From Caulobacter sp. CCH9-E1 (lineage in GTDB: Bacteria; Pseudomonadota; Alphaproteobacteria; Caulobacterales; Caulobacteraceae), in contig NZ_LSJA01000086.1 in NCBI RefSeq assembly GCF_001556515.1, positions 1-38,126 on the forward strand: a stretch of DNA of 38,126 nucleotides, in the 5' to 3' direction. The number at the start of each line of letters is the position of its first letter. The first letter of the stretch is position 1. The notes under the pieces were generated by a model. It worked only from the letters and a program-made list of their open reading frames with translations. It was not told the DNA's origin and did no database searches. A program made the position numbers and the translations under genes. Below are positions 1-8,231 of the stretch, in pieces.

Positions 1-160
1 CCCGACTGCTCGTCAGGAGTCTAGCTGATCCGTCGCGTTTTCACACAGCCTCGACTCATTGCCGCTCACTAGGAGGTGGAGGCTCAGATCGCGGCAGCGC
101 TCGTTCTCCTCTCCTCGTGAAACTGACACGTGCGATCAAGGCCCCCTGCGGGCGATGGAG
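1..160. other. Non-coding left edge, no gene recognised
   Basis: These 160 bases lie downstream of the minus-strand DUF4198 gene. Short open frames here are Arg-rich antisense artefacts. No convincing hairpin with a T-run, repeat or RNA gene was seen. Confidence 0.5.
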
Positions 161-976
161 CTAAGGTGTCACCTCCAGCGTAAGGCTGTAGAGGTGCGTC
201 CTGGCGTCGGTCGTGTCGCCCAAAAGCCAAGAGCGCTGCGCTTCCAGGACGTAGATTCCCGGGCCGTCGAAGGCGACGTGTCCGCGGCCTTGGACGTCGG
301 TCTTGCCGTTGCGAACAAAGGTCGTGGCGGCGTAGGCGTCGTTGGCCCGGAACACGACGAAGGTCGCGTCCGGCATGGGCTTGCCGTCGAACAGCAGGTC
401 GAACTCGAAGCCCTTGTTGACGAAGACGCTGGTGGGCGCGGTCCTTGGCGCGACCTCCAGGCCCTTGCCAGATGCGGGCGGGATCATCGCTGAAGGCGCG
501 CCCTTGGTCACATAGGTTTCGGACCGGACGATGGTGGCCACGGGCACGATCCGCGCATCGGCCGGCAGCGTGGCGCGATCGACGAACGGCGGCCGGACTG
601 GGCCGTCGGTCGCGTCCTTGACCGGTCGCCACGTGTCCCCCACCTTGCCCAACATCAGTGTGCGCACGTTCCGGTCGCCCGTCGAAATGCGGTAGGTTCC
701 CGCCCCCCAGAGCGTGGCTTCGAAGACCCCGAAGTCGCGCAAGGTCAGGCCCTTGCCCGCTACCGTCTTGCCCGCGCCATCGGTGACCAGGAAGTCATCG
801 CCCTTGATCGGGAATTCCGGGACGAAGAACCGGCCGTTGGTCAGGGCCGTCATCACCGTCACATGGTCGCCATCCGGTTCGAATGTGGCGGGCTGCAGAT
901 AGGGCGTATGGGCCGCGGCCGGAAAGGCCAGAACGGCGGCGAGCGCCAAGCTCGCGATGAAGACGGCGGATTTCAT
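161..976 (-). CDS. DUF4198 family periplasmic protein
   Basis: A 271-residue exported protein of the DUF4198 group, which includes periplasmic proteins linked to nickel/cobalt uptake. Residues 1-21 form a signal peptide ending FPAAA. The mature protein would then begin with His (HTPYLQP), and an N-terminal His is common in this group and suits metal binding. The rest looks like beta-sandwich sequence, with a second domain near residues 180-271 containing FDLLFDGKPMPDATF. The ATG at 976 was chosen because it overlaps the upstream esterase stop (ATGA) and directly precedes the signal peptide; the longer open frame upstream lies inside the esterase. It is the last gene of a receptor-esterase-esterase operon, so it is probably co-expressed under iron limitation. 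Family assignment is fairly firm; the metal or iron-complex role is inference. Confidence 0.78.
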   Translation of the reverse strand: MKSAVFIASLALAAVLAFPAAAHTPYLQPATFEPDGDHVTVMTALTNGRFFVPEFPIKGDDFLVTDGAGKTVAGKGLTLRDFGVFEATLWGAGTYRISTGDRNVRTLMLGKVGDTWRPVKDATDGPVRPPFVDRATLPADARIVPVATIVRSETYVTKGAPSAMIPPASGKGLEVAPRTAPTSVFVNKGFEFDLLFDGKPMPDATFVVFRANDAYAATTFVRNGKTDVQGRGHVAFDGPGIYVLEAQRSWLLGDTTDARTHLYSLTLEVTP

Positions 977-1851
977 GGGCGATCCTCGGCGGCCAGGCTC
1001 AGGGCCAGGGGAAGGGACGTTGTCAGGGCGCCGCCGTGGGACTGGCCAGGCAGCACCGTGACGTCGACGATCAGGCGGGGCGTCGCCGCCAGGCGCTCGC
1101 CCAGGGCGCGGACGCGGGCCACGGAAGCGGCGAAGTCCTCCGGGGAGGGCGGCGCGACGCCGGTTCGGCGCGCTTCGCGGTCGCCGACCATCAGAGCGAC
1201 GCGGGCGGGATGGCGCGGCGAGCGGAACGGCGCGGCGACGATCGCGCCATCGCGCCACCACAGCGAGGGACTGACCGGGACATAGGCTCGGAAGGCTTCC
1301 GGGGCCTCCCGCAAGGTGTCCAGCACGAAGAGCGCGCCGTACGAGTGTCCCCAGATCGCCGTCCTCTCGGGATTGAGGCGACCGAGCTGTTCAAGGCGCG
1401 GTCGAATATTTCCCTGCAGCAGTTGGCGAAACGCGGTCGATCCCCCTTCGGGACGCCCCGGCGTTTCGGGCGGGCCTGGCAAGGATGGCGTGTAGTCGAA
1501 TGTCCGCGCCAGGTTGTCGAACCGTTGCTCGGTCTCGTAGCCGATGGCGATCAACGCCAGATCCGGAACGCTCGCCAGATCCGCGGGCGTCAGGATCGTG
1601 AAAGCGGCGTTGCCATCCAGCAGGTAGAGCGCGGGCCAGCCCCGCCGGGGCGGCCTCCCTCTGGGCGTGGCCATGTCGATCCTATAGCGGCGCTGTCCGT
1701 CGGCTGAGCGGAAGGCGTGGCGGGTGATGTGGTGCGTCGCGGCGCCAGTTTCGAACAGGCCGGGGCCGGCGGGACCCGTTCCGGGCTGGGCGAGCGCCGG
1801 CGCGGCGGGCAGGCTGGCCATCAGGGCCAGCGCATGGCGTCGGGTGATCAT
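973..1851 (-). CDS. IroE-like siderophore esterase (alpha/beta hydrolase)
   Basis: A 292-residue alpha/beta hydrolase of the IroE/BesA type (COG2819 group), which cleaves ester bonds in tri-catecholate siderophores. The leader has a twin-arginine-like start (TRRHALALM) and ends PALAQ, so the enzyme is probably periplasmic. Visible motifs are LYLLDGN near residue 76, the nucleophile elbow GHSYGA with Ser170, and GQSHGG with His272 as the likely catalytic histidine. The segment SPSLWWRDG after the nucleophile is typical of this family. It overlaps the preceding Fes-like gene and the following DUF4198 gene by 4 bp each (ATGA), which points to translational coupling. The exact siderophore is unknown; another short-chain esterase role is possible but less likely in this operon. 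Confidence 0.82.
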   Translation of the reverse strand: MITRRHALALMASLPAAPALAQPGTGPAGPGLFETGAATHHITRHAFRSADGQRRYRIDMATPRGRPPRRGWPALYLLDGNAAFTILTPADLASVPDLALIAIGYETEQRFDNLARTFDYTPSLPGPPETPGRPEGGSTAFRQLLQGNIRPRLEQLGRLNPERTAIWGHSYGALFVLDTLREAPEAFRAYVPVSPSLWWRDGAIVAAPFRSPRHPARVALMVGDREARRTGVAPPSPEDFAASVARVRALGERLAATPRLIVDVTVLPGQSHGGALTTSLPLALSLAAEDRP

Positions 1852-3107
1852 CGCGCGTCTCCAAGCAGATGGATCAATCCGTCGGAGAGCGTTCCGCGCC
1901 AGGCTAGGTCGTCGTGACCGCCGGCGAACTCGGCCTGCCGGACATCATAGCCCTTGGCCCGGAGGACGTCGGCCAGCTTGCGAGTGGTCGAAAGGATGCT
2001 CTCCGAGCCGCCGGTCGACTCCAGCAGGCCGGCGTCGAGATAGAAGCGCACGGGCTCGCGGTCTCGCGCCTGGACCTGCCGCGCCACCCAACCAGCGGCG
2101 TCTGGCGAGCTCTTGCCATCGTTGGGTTCCCACCAGAAGGAGCCGGACTGGCTGAGCGCCGCGCCGAACCGTTCGGGATGGCGCAGGGCCGCGCAGACGC
2201 TGATCAGCCCCCCGAAGCTGGAGCCCGCCAGCACCGTCTTGCTCGGATCATCGGAGACCGGCGCCCTTGCGCGGATCCACGGCAACAGTTCGTTGGCCAG
2301 CATGTCGGCGAAGGCTGGGTTGCAGGCCAGTTCGACCCCTCGCGACTCCCGCGTGGGATTGGCCACGAACACCGCCGTCACCGGTGGGATGGCGCCGGCC
2401 GCGATCAGATTGTCCAGGATCGTCGGCGTCGGGATCGAGGACAGGTAGCGATCGGCGTCGAAGACAATGACCAGCGGCGTGGCCTTGGCCGCGTTGGGCG
2501 GCGAATAGATTGTCACGTCGCGCCGGTTGCCCAGGGTCTTGCTCTCGAACACGCTGGTCGCCAGCCGCCCCTTGGCGACCGCGTGTGGCACAACCCAAGG
2601 TTGAGGAAGCGCACCGGGAAGCTCGACGACCGAGGACGTCTCCCAGCGATGCGGGTTCAGCGGATCGGGCGCGAGCGCCGCGACCAGTCCCGCGCGGTAG
2701 GCGGCGCGATCACCAGGCGCGCCGCGCTTGGGATCCGCCGCGAGCTGGTAGGACAGTCGCGTTCCGGCCGGCAGACGCACGGTTTTGAACCAGACGTCGC
2801 CGCCGGCCAGCCGCTGGAGATGGTTCTCGCGGCGGTCCGCTGTCCACACTGGCCAACTCAGCTCGACCTCCCGATTGGCCTCGCCGCGCCAGAGGAAGGT
2901 GACCAGCGCCGAGCCGTCAGGCCCGGACTCGACCAGAGGCGCGCCCCTGACCTTCACGCCAGCCCAGAACTCCGCCGCGGCGCCGGGAGCCGACAGGGTT
3001 TGGCGCAAGGCCTCGAGTCGCGGGCTCTCCAGCGGCGCCGCCAGGGCGCCCGTCGTCAGGGCGCCCATCGCCAGGCCAGCAAGGATTGACGAAGAGGGCG
3101 AGGTCAT
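1848..3107 (-). CDS. Fes-like enterochelin esterase family protein
   Basis: A 419-residue protein with a signal peptide (about residues 1-23, ending TGALA), an N-terminal domain of about 140 residues like that of Fes (VTFLWRGEANREVELSW), and a C-terminal esterase domain. The catalytic set is visible: GSSFGG with nucleophile Ser297, an acidic residue near LDAG (Asp358) and AGGHDD with His398. Fes enzymes hydrolyse ferric enterobactin-type trilactones to release iron. An exported form suggests that hydrolysis takes place in the periplasm. The ATG shares one base with the receptor stop (TGATG), so the gene is coupled to the TonB receptor. Two different esterase families side by side are known from salmochelin-type systems (Fes or IroD plus IroE). 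Confidence 0.85.
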   Translation of the reverse strand: MTSPSSSILAGLAMGALTTGALAAPLESPRLEALRQTLSAPGAAAEFWAGVKVRGAPLVESGPDGSALVTFLWRGEANREVELSWPVWTADRRENHLQRLAGGDVWFKTVRLPAGTRLSYQLAADPKRGAPGDRAAYRAGLVAALAPDPLNPHRWETSSVVELPGALPQPWVVPHAVAKGRLATSVFESKTLGNRRDVTIYSPPNAAKATPLVIVFDADRYLSSIPTPTILDNLIAAGAIPPVTAVFVANPTRESRGVELACNPAFADMLANELLPWIRARAPVSDDPSKTVLAGSSFGGLISVCAALRHPERFGAALSQSGSFWWEPNDGKSSPDAAGWVARQVQARDREPVRFYLDAGLLESTGGSESILSTTRKLADVLRAKGYDVRQAEFAGGHDDLAWRGTLSDGLIHLLGDAR

Positions 3108-5131
3108 CAGAACCGTCGCGTGACGGCGGCGAAGAAGCGGCGCCCCTCCTCGTTGTACTCGTCGGAGGTCTCGCGCTTGATCGCCTTGTCCGCGCTGTTG
3201 AGCACGCCGAACCGCACCGTGGTGGCGGCGTCCAGAGCATAGGCCGCGCCCACATCGACCGTGCCATAGCCCTCGCGCTTCACGTTATAGGCGGCGTTTG
3301 TGTAGACGGCCAGGAACTGCTCGCCGACGTAGTTCCAGGTGGCGAACAGCGACCAGGCCTTGGTCGGACGCACGTTGACCGTGGCGTTGGCCGAGTGCTT
3401 GGGCTGATAGATCATCGCCAATTCGACCGGGTTGCTCCGGTTCTTGCTGTCGAGGTAGGTGTAGTTGGCGGTCAGATCGATCTTGTCGCTGAGTTGGAAA
3501 CGGGCGTTCGTTTCCACACCCTGAGATCGGACCTTGGCGATGTTCTGGTAGCGGAAGATCGGCCGGCCATCAGGCAGGAAGCCCACGAAGTTGGAATAGG
3601 TCGGAGCCAGCGTCACGTCGCGCGTGCGGCTGGAGATGTCGATCATGTTCTTAAGATCGTTTCGGAACACGGTCACGCCGGCGCTGAAGCGGTCGTACTC
3701 GGCCCGAACGCCCAGCTCCTTGCTATTCGCCGTCTCGGGTTTCAGCTCGGTGGAGCCGATGATGTAGCAGCCGGTTGTCGCGCTGCCGCAAGACACCGAG
3801 CCCCAGTTAGGGCTGTTCTGCAGCAGGGTCGGGGCCCGGAAAGCCTTGGCCGCGCCGGCCTTGAACGTGATGTTGGGCGTGGCGTGGAAGACGAGGTAGG
3901 CGCGTGGACTGTGATGGCCGCCGAAGTTCTCGTGATCGTCGTAGCGGTCTCCGACGGTCAGGCGCAGGGCTTGCGTGAGCTTGATCTCGTCCTCGACGAA
4001 GAGCGCGCGCTGATCCACCTGGGTGGTGGTGTTTTGGCCGTAGCTGGCGGTGCCCGGCAGGCCCTTCAGGTTGGCCGGGTCGTCGAGCTTTTGCCGGCGC
4101 CACTCGCCCCCGATGGTGATCGTTTGCCGCCCGGCCTCCCAAGGCAAGGTGACGCGGCCGTCGACCGCGGCGTTCGTGGCCTTGTTGGGGTTCTTTTGGC
4201 CGCTGACGTTACCGACCTCGTTCTTGATCTGGTCGCCGAACGCGCGGATTTGAGTCTGACCAAAGTCATAGTCGCCCTTGTGGGTCAGCGACCAGTCAAG
4301 ACGCTCCATCGGGAAGGCGTCGTGGGTCAGCCGGTTCCCGCCCGTGTTGACGAGCACTGTGTTGAGCGAGTTGGGCGTCCAGGCCAGCGTGCCATCGACA
4401 TAGGCCTCGTGCTTGTCGCGAATTCCCGACAGCGGCGCGCCACCGCTCGAGGTCTTGGGATTGACGCTGTTCTGATCGCTAAGGCGCCGGTTGTAGCCGC
4501 CGTAGACCTTCAGCCCCAGAATGTCACCGACCAGAGGGCCGCTCGCGAAGAAGCCGGCCTTGTAGGCGTCGCCGGCGTCGCGATTTTCCTGAGCGACATA
4601 GTCGACGCTGGCGGAACCGCTCCAATGGTCGCCGACGGGCTTGGTGATGATGTTGACCACGCCGCCGATGGCGTCGGATCCGTAGAGCGAGGACATGGGA
4701 CCGCGGACCACCTCGACCCGCGAAATGGCCTCGACCGGCACCCAGCCGGCGTCGAAGTCGTTGCCGCGGAACATGGCGCTGGTCGAGTTCACGCGCTTTC
4801 CGTCAATCAGGAAGAGCGTGTAGGCGCTGCCCAGGCCTCGCAGCTGGATCGTGCGCTGATTGCCCGAACGGTTGATGGTCACGCCCTCGACCCGGTCGAG
4901 GATGTCGGTCAGATCCCGGATTGGACGGACATGTAGGTCCTCCTCTGTGACGACCGAAATGCTGGCTGGCGCGTCGGCCAGTTTCTGTTGGGTCGCGGCG
5001 GCGGTGACGACCACCTGTTCGACCTGGTTGACGTCCGTCTTGCTTTCGTCGGCGCGGGCTAGGTCGGCGGAGGCCAGCAGTGCGACGCTGGCCCCCGCCA
5101 TGAGCAGCGCCCGGCTCTTGATCTCGATCAT
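3107..5131 (-). CDS. TonB-dependent receptor, ferric-siderophore type
   Basis: A 674-residue outer-membrane receptor of the CirA/FepA group. A signal peptide (residues 1-27, ending DLARA) is followed by a TonB-box-like segment (VEQVVVTAA), a plug domain (about residues 40-155, with RGLGSAYTLFLIDGKRV and RVEVVRGPMSSLYGSDAIGG) and a beta barrel ending in aromatic Phe (AAVTRRF). The start at 5131 has a good ribosome site (GGAGAGGG) 8-15 bases upstream; the frame could extend 9 codons further, but that would spoil the signal peptide. It is the first gene of the operon with two siderophore esterases, so a catecholate-type ferric siderophore is the best substrate guess. A Fur-like palindrome lies 58 bp upstream. 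Confidence 0.9.
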   Translation of the reverse strand: MIEIKSRALLMAGASVALLASADLARADESKTDVNQVEQVVVTAAATQQKLADAPASISVVTEEDLHVRPIRDLTDILDRVEGVTINRSGNQRTIQLRGLGSAYTLFLIDGKRVNSTSAMFRGNDFDAGWVPVEAISRVEVVRGPMSSLYGSDAIGGVVNIITKPVGDHWSGSASVDYVAQENRDAGDAYKAGFFASGPLVGDILGLKVYGGYNRRLSDQNSVNPKTSSGGAPLSGIRDKHEAYVDGTLAWTPNSLNTVLVNTGGNRLTHDAFPMERLDWSLTHKGDYDFGQTQIRAFGDQIKNEVGNVSGQKNPNKATNAAVDGRVTLPWEAGRQTITIGGEWRRQKLDDPANLKGLPGTASYGQNTTTQVDQRALFVEDEIKLTQALRLTVGDRYDDHENFGGHHSPRAYLVFHATPNITFKAGAAKAFRAPTLLQNSPNWGSVSCGSATTGCYIIGSTELKPETANSKELGVRAEYDRFSAGVTVFRNDLKNMIDISSRTRDVTLAPTYSNFVGFLPDGRPIFRYQNIAKVRSQGVETNARFQLSDKIDLTANYTYLDSKNRSNPVELAMIYQPKHSANATVNVRPTKAWSLFATWNYVGEQFLAVYTNAAYNVKREGYGTVDVGAAYALDAATTVRFGVLNSADKAIKRETSDEYNEEGRRFFAAVTRRF

Positions 5132-5189
5132 CGTCGCCCTCTCCGGCTTTCCATACAACGGCGAGGGCTCATAAGGGGTTATTTTTGCG

Positions 5190-5208
5190 AATGCAAATGA
5201 GTCGCATT
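5190..5208. promoter_or_regulatory. Fur-box-like palindrome upstream of the siderophore operon
   Basis: AATGCAAATGAGTCGCATT is a 19-bp imperfect palindrome (AATGC...GCATT) very close in form to high-GC Fur boxes such as AATGCGAATGATTCGCATT. It lies 58 bp upstream of the receptor start, where Fur would block transcription when iron is plentiful. The flanking sequence (TTTTTGCG to the left) may extend it. Called from pattern and context only. Confidence 0.65.
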
Positions 5209-5220
5209 AGATAGATGCAT

Positions 5221-5584
5221 TGTCGGCCGAGGCTACGACCGCTCCAGAGTTCAGTAGCCGCGCCGAACTTCGCTTTCTTGGAGGCACTGAGCGGCCAGAG
5301 GTGATGTCACTTAGCGTCCAACTCTGTGGCGCTATACACCGGAATCCGCTTGTAGGCTGTCGCGCCGGAATTCGCCGAGCGTGCGGTTCTAGCGTAGAGC
5401 GGCGTGTAATGGCTGGCGCGGGCGGTAATATAATACCGCTATCGCCGGATTTGCATCGGTCGGCTGACGCTCAATCTGGCGTTCCGGCGAATGCCGTGCG
5501 CGTCTTCGCCGGGCCCTGTGGTCTGTAGGGAACTGGGTTTGCGGCGCTACGTAAAGGCGGGCTTCAAGCGGCGTCGTACTGTGG
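5221..5584. other. Gene-free stretch, unassigned
   Basis: About 360 bp between the siderophore operon promoter and the phosphatase remnant. Short frames on both strands show no family motif. It could hold further decayed coding sequence, since the adjoining 550 bp is debris. Confidence 0.4.
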
Positions 5585-5808
5585 CGTCTCTCGCGCATGA
5601 GCTAGCGGAACGTCAGGTCGGCTTCCTGGACATGCTGACGCCGACTACAGCGATATGGCCGCGCGTCTCGCGCCCGACGAAGGGGCGCTGGCCTTCAACT
5701 GCAGCGTCGATAAGGACCGCGCGGGCATGGCCTCGGTCCTGATCCTGTCGGTTCTGGGGGCGCCGCGCGAGACGGTGCTGGAGGACAACGGCCTGACCCA
5801 GGCCTACG
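5585..5808 (+). pseudogene. Protein tyrosine phosphatase (Y_phosphatase3-like) fragment
   Basis: The stretch from 5640 reads ADYSDMAARLAPDEG, then NCSVDKDRAGMASVLIL and LGAPRETVLEDNGLT. This matches the core of bacterial IphP-type tyrosine phosphatases, whose active site is normally HC/NCxxGKDRTG. Here the P-loop glycine is Asp (NCSVDKDRAG), which should destroy activity. The piece just upstream, FLDMLT, lies in a different frame, so a frameshift sits near 5635-5642. There is no start region or C-terminus. Immediately after LTQAY the sequence switches to a P-type ATPase tail in another frame. All of this indicates a dead, rearranged fragment. Confidence 0.6.
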
Positions 5809-5811
5809 CAT

Positions 5812-6135
5812 GCCCACGAGATCGGGTTCCAGACCAGTTGGTTCCTCCTTTCCCTGCTGAGCGAACTGGCGGCGCCGTTCGTGCTGAGAACGCAGGGCCC
5901 GTTCTTGCGAAGCCGACCCGGCGTGCTGCTGGTCGCTGTCACGTTATGGGTCGCCGCCGCGGGTTTGGCGACGCCGTATCTGGGCGCGGTCTTGAGGGCG
6001 TTCGGCTTTACGCCGCTCTTGTTGCTCGACCTGCTCAGCCTGATGGAAATCGTTCTGGCGTATGTGATCGCGACCGAGGCCGGCAGGCGGTGGTTCTTCA
6101 GCGACTTGGCGCGTCGCCGGAAGCGCGCGCACTAA
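5812..6135 (+). pseudogene. C-terminal fragment of a P-type cation ATPase
   Basis: Frame 1 from about 5812 reads HEIGFQTSWFLLSLLSEL, then FVLRTQGPFLRSRPGVLLV, then two hydrophobic segments and a basic end (FFSDLARRRKRAH, stop at 6133-6135). This is the pattern of the last transmembrane helices (Cation_ATPase_C region) of Mg/Ca-type P-type ATPases, where FQT-WF-ESLL and RT--PF-RSRP recur. The N-terminal domains (phosphorylation DKTGT motif, nucleotide-binding domain) are absent, so only about 105 residues of a roughly 850-residue protein remain. It is joined out of frame to a phosphatase fragment, which implies a deletion or rearrangement. Confidence 0.6.
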
Positions 6136-6146
6136 CGGCCTTGCGC

Positions 6147-6167
6147 GTCGTCGCCGAAGGCGACGAC
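6147..6167. terminator. Hairpin between the ATPase remnant and the agmatine operon
   Basis: GTCGTCGCC-GAA-GGCGACGAC forms a perfect 9-bp stem with a 3-base loop, 12 bp past the carbamate kinase stop. It has no T-run on either side, so it may be a weak or Rho-assisted terminator, or act in 3'-end protection. Confidence 0.5.
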
Positions 6168-6179
6168 CCTGGCCTCAGC

Positions 6180-7082
6180 TCATGGTGTGACGAGCGTGCC
6201 GCAGGTCCGAGCCAGGAGGCCCGCGACATCGTCGAGGGATCCAATGAAGGCCTCGCGTCCGGTGGCTTGGACGAACTGGCGCGCGGCGCGAACCTTGGGG
6301 CCCATCGAGCCCTCGGCGAAAGCGCTATCGGCCAGATCGTCGGCGCGCACCTGTCTTATGGGCGCGGCGCCAGGTTCGCCCCACTCGCGATAGACCGCGT
6401 CGACGTCGGTCAGGATCATTAGACGGTCGACGTCCAGGCGTATGGCCAGCAGGGCCGCGACCAGGTCCTTGTCGATCACGGCCTCCAGGCCTCTCAAGCG
6501 GCCGGTCTGGTCCCGCGCCACCGGAACGCCGCCGCCGCCTGCGCAGATCACCAGGGTCCCGGCCGCCATCAGGCCTTCGATCACCGATTGTTCGATCACC
6601 GCGATGGGCGCGGGCGAGGCCACCACACGGCGTTGACCCGCGCCGTCGATAGCGAACGACCAGCCGCGCGCCTGGCTAAGGGCTCGCGCCTGGTCGGGCG
6701 TATAGACCGGTCCGATCGGCTTGGTGGGATGCTGAAAGGCCGAGTCGTCGGCATCGACCAAGGTCTGGGTGAGCAAGGCTGCGACAGGTCGCTCCGGGCG
6801 GGCGTTGCGAAGCTCCTGGGCCAGAATGTATCCGATCATGCCTTGCGTCTCCGCGCCCAGCATGTCGAGCGGATAGGCCGGCGCGGCCGTATAGGCTTCC
6901 GCCTGCAGAGCCAGAAGCCCGACCTGCGGACCATTGCCGTGGACAAGCAAGGTCTGGACGTCGTCGCAGGCCATCGTGAGGCCGACGATGGCTCGCGCCA
7001 CATTGCGCCGCTGGTTGGCGGCCGAGGCAAGCTCGCCACGCCTCAGCAGAGCGTTGCCACCTAGGGCGACGACCTGGCGCAT
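6180..7082 (-). CDS. arcC: Carbamate kinase
   Basis: A 300-residue amino acid kinase family enzyme that converts carbamoyl phosphate and ADP to ATP and carbamate (then CO2 and ammonia). Visible motifs are VALGGNALL at the N-terminus, VHGNGPQVG, GGGGVP, the DKDLVAALLA segment of the active site, LTDVDAVY, and GSMGPKV with Lys263 near the C-terminus. Length is normal for the family. Its ATG shares one base with the agmatine deiminase stop (TGATG), with an AAGGGG ribosome site inside the upstream gene. It is the energy-harvesting last step of the agmatine operon (called aguC in enterococci). No arginine deiminase (arcA) is present, so the carbamoyl phosphate should come from putrescine carbamoyltransferase. 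Confidence 0.94.
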   Translation of the reverse strand: MRQVVALGGNALLRRGELASAANQRRNVARAIVGLTMACDDVQTLLVHGNGPQVGLLALQAEAYTAAPAYPLDMLGAETQGMIGYILAQELRNARPERPVAALLTQTLVDADDSAFQHPTKPIGPVYTPDQARALSQARGWSFAIDGAGQRRVVASPAPIAVIEQSVIEGLMAAGTLVICAGGGGVPVARDQTGRLRGLEAVIDKDLVAALLAIRLDVDRLMILTDVDAVYREWGEPGAAPIRQVRADDLADSAFAEGSMGPKVRAARQFVQATGREAFIGSLDDVAGLLARTCGTLVTP

Positions 7083-8206
7083 CAGCCGCCCCTTGCGGCC
7101 GCCGATGGCTCCCGTCCCAAGGGTTCCTGCTGGGTGATGCAGTGGATATTGCCGCCGCCCAACAGGATCTCGCGGGCCGGCACGGCCAGGATCCTCCGAT
7201 CCGGAAAGAGCCTGGCCAGGCTCGCCTGGGCCGGCGCGTCCATCGGATCTTCGAAAGCGGGCATGACCACCACGCCGTTGCCGATATAAAAGTTGACGTA
7301 GGAGGCGGCCATGCGGTCGCCGGGCTCACGGGGCAGGGTGCCGGGGACCTTGTCGACGCCTGCGGCCTCCGCAGCGGTGATCAGCACCGGGGCCGGTTGA
7401 TGCAGCTTGTGGACGCGCAGGGGGCGACCGCGGGCATCGCGCGCGGTCGCCAGACGCTCAAGGGCGGCCGTTGAACGGGCATATTGCGGATCGTTCTGGT
7501 CGTCGGTCCAGGTCAGCACGACTTCGCCGGGGGAGACGAACCGACAGAAATTGTCGACGTGGCCGTCGGTCTCATCAAGATAGACCCCCTGATCGAGCCA
7601 GATCACCGTGTCTACGCCCAGATAGTCGCGCAAGCGCTGTTCGATCTCGTCCTGGCGAAGGTCCGGGTTGCGATTGGGATTGAGCAGGCATTCCTTTGTC
7701 GTCAGCACCGTCCCCTGGCCGTCGACGTCGATGGAGCCGCCCTCCAGGACGAAGTCTGGTCCGTAGCGATCGTCGCCCTCGAGCTCGACGACCTTCTCGC
7801 CGACCAGATCGTCCTGGTCCCATGGGAAATACAGGCCGCCGATCAAACCGCCCCAGGCGTTGAACTTCCAGTCGACGCCCCGGACGCGCCCGGCTCCGTC
7901 GATCACGAAGGTCGGCCCACAGTCGCGGATCCAGCTGTCGTTGCTGGTCATTTCCACCACCCGCACCGCCGGATCGAGCATCTCGCGGGCGATGACATAT
8001 TGGGCCGGCGAGGCGCAGACGGTGACCGGCTCGCCCTGCGCGATCGCGGCGGCCACCGCAGCGAAGGCGTGCTGGGCGGGTTTGGCGCCGCCGCGCCAGT
8101 TGTCCGAGCGTTCGGGCCATAGCATCCAGCAGCCGGCGTGGGGCTCCCATTCGGCGGGCATATGGAAACCGTCGGCGCGGGGCGTAGTGGTCAGCAGGCG
8201 GCTCAT
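7082..8206 (-). CDS. aguA: Agmatine deiminase
   Basis: A 374-residue enzyme of the peptidyl-arginine-deiminase superfamily (PAD_porph) that converts agmatine and water to N-carbamoylputrescine and ammonia. Recognisable segments are [16 protein letters not shown] near the N-terminus, [14 protein letters not shown] (substrate-binding Asp), [28 protein letters not shown] with the catalytic His, and [11 protein letters not shown], where Cys356 is the nucleophile, almost the same position as Cys357 in the enterococcal enzyme. Full length and intact. It sits 25 bp after the permease gene and overlaps carbamate kinase by one base. The neighbouring putrescine carbamoyltransferase indicates the fermentative (phosphorolytic) route, not the plant-type N-carbamoylputrescine amidohydrolase route. 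Confidence 0.95.
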   Translation of the reverse strand: MSRLLTTTPRADGFHMPAEWEPHAGCWMLWPERSDNWRGGAKPAQHAFAAVAAAIAQGEPVTVCASPAQYVIAREMLDPAVRVVEMTSNDSWIRDCGPTFVIDGAGRVRGVDWKFNAWGGLIGGLYFPWDQDDLVGEKVVELEGDDRYGPDFVLEGGSIDVDGQGTVLTTKECLLNPNRNPDLRQDEIEQRLRDYLGVDTVIWLDQGVYLDETDGHVDNFCRFVSPGEVVLTWTDDQNDPQYARSTAALERLATARDARGRPLRVHKLHQPAPVLITAAEAAGVDKVPGTLPREPGDRMAASYVNFYIGNGVVVMPAFEDPMDAPAQASLARLFPDRRILAVPAREILLGGGNIHCITQQEPLGREPSAAARGG

Positions 8207-8231
8207 GAAATCACCCAGCGGGAAGGCGCGG

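Noticed and set aside
1914..3089. 391-residue plus-strand frame opposite the Fes-like esterase
   Set aside because: Low-complexity Arg-rich antisense sequence; the minus-strand frame has the catalytic triad and operon overlaps.
3086..4936. 616-residue plus-strand open frame opposite the siderophore receptor
   Set aside because: It is an antisense shadow of a high-GC gene. It is rich in Ala, Arg, Gly and Val with no domain, while the minus strand encodes a complete TonB receptor.
5655..6422. 255-residue plus-strand frame as an intact gene
   Set aside because: Only its first 50 residues resemble a phosphatase. It then runs out of frame through an ATPase remnant and across the end of carbamate kinase, so it is treated as debris.
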